Shown piece after piece: positions 63,637-64,000 of a stretch of DNA of 64,000 nt. The position numbers and the translations under genes are program-made. The notes beneath the pieces were generated by a model. It was not told the DNA's origin. It saw only the letters and a program-made list of their open reading frames with translations, and ran no database searches. Each line of letters opens with the position of its first letter. Position 1 is the first letter of the stretch. The stretch covers positions 1,426,001 through 1,490,000 of the forward strand of contig NZ_AP027729.1 in assembly GCF_030296575.1 (NCBI RefSeq), read 5' to 3'. This DNA is from Paraoerskovia sediminicola. Its GTDB lineage: Bacteria > Actinomycetota > Actinomycetes > Actinomycetales > Cellulomonadaceae.

Positions 63637-64000
63637 ATGGTCCAGAACGCGCGACCCGCCCAGCACGCACACGGGGCGACCACGCCCCTATGGAGGTCAC
63701 GAGGCAGGGGCCGGCATCGCGCCACCCGGAGCCTCGGCGGCGCGACCTCCGTCGCCCTGGTCGCCGCGCTCGGGGTTGTCTCGGTGCCGGTGACGGCGGT
63801 GGTCGCCCCGGTCGCGCCGGCGGCGGCAGTACCCGGCCAGCCGGGGGTGATGGAGGCGCCCGCCAACTTCTTCGCCGAGAACTTCGAGAACGTCACGTGG
63901 CCGGAGCCGGTCGGTGAGACGCAGATCGGCACGAATCCGGATGCATGGGACGCGGCCGACTGGGTGCAGACCCTCACGGAGTACCCGTTCGACGACGACG
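63637..64000 (+). CDS. Secreted protein, N-terminal part (runs off the window)
   Basis: The frame from ATG 63637 (preceded by GGGGGA) is open to the window end. A long signal peptide is seen: a basic n-region (RSRGRGRHRATRSLGG), a hydrophobic core (ATSVALVAALGVVSVPVTAVVAP) and cleavage near APAAA. The mature start VPGQPGVMEAPANFFAENFENVTWPEPV resembles large actinobacterial surface proteins with beta-sandwich domains; this is a weak resemblance. No function can be given from the visible 121 residues. Confidence 0.75.
   Translation, partial: MVQNARPAQHAHGATTPLWRSRGRGRHRATRSLGGATSVALVAALGVVSVPVTAVVAPVAPAAAVPGQPGVMEAPANFFAENFENVTWPEPVGETQIGTNPDAWDAADWVQTLTEYPFDDD

Noticed and set aside
1-64000. 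CRISPR array, rRNA, riboswitch or prophage
   Set aside because: No regularly spaced repeats, rRNA core sequences, known aptamer cores or phage structural genes were seen in the window.

Overview
The window is high-GC actinobacterial chromosome, most like Micrococcales of the Cellulomonadaceae/Promicromonosporaceae type. That placement is inferred from gene order and protein style; no search was run. The first 18.5 kb reproduces the conserved origin-proximal block known from Mycobacterium: gyrA tail, DUF3566 membrane protein, tRNA-Ile, DLW-39 microprotein, tRNA-Ala, LmeA-like protein, ppiA, rhomboid, crgA, DUF881 protein, class E sortase and pabA-like amidotransferase on the plus strand side. 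The minus-strand operon fhaA-fhaB-pstP-rodA/ftsW-pbpA-pknA-pknB follows and ends at a strong bidirectional hairpin. A DnaA-box-like cluster lies between rhomboid and crgA.

Between 18.5 and 22.3 kb are tRNA-Leu(CAG), an IS256/IS1249-type insertion sequence whose transposase has an in-frame stop, and a membrane-anchored ABC1/UbiB-like kinase. A YcaQ-type glycosylase gene follows. From 23.6 to 41.3 kb lies the main accessory locus. The minus strand carries deoR, a GH4 glycosidase and a nearly complete myo-inositol pathway (iolC, iolA, iolB, iolD, iolE-like, iolG). The divergent plus strand carries a PfkB kinase, a sugar ABC importer without its ATPase, and a large secreted PIG-L deacetylase with binding modules. 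Together they suggest uptake and breakdown of a glycosylated, perhaps N-acetylhexosaminyl, inositol compound: deacetylated outside, imported, split by GH4, the inositol catabolised by Iol enzymes and the sugar phosphorylated by PfkB. This is a hypothesis.

From 41.4 to 50.3 kb are an ECF41-like sigma factor with a SnoaL tail, small proteins, two convergent LAXTG-anchored surface proteins (likely clients of the class E sortase at 6.9 kb), an MFS exporter divergent from an acetyltransferase-TetR operon with a clear paired operator, and a PadR/membrane-protein pair. From 50.7 to 64 kb are two paralogous MFS transporters flanking an amidohydrolase in one translationally coupled operon, a low-molecular-weight phosphatase, a LacI regulator, a CPA1-type antiporter, DUF6325 and SHOCT proteins, a large LuxR regulator, and the start of a secreted protein behind a CRP-like site.

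Two features cut across the window. Fourteen otherwise normal genes carry apparent frameshifts, twenty in all, and nearly every one is explained by loss of one base from a G or C run, so sequencing under-calls are likelier than real pseudogenes. A 17-base motif, GGTGTCGGACGRCGTCC, occurs five times exactly plus two variants, mostly between genes.
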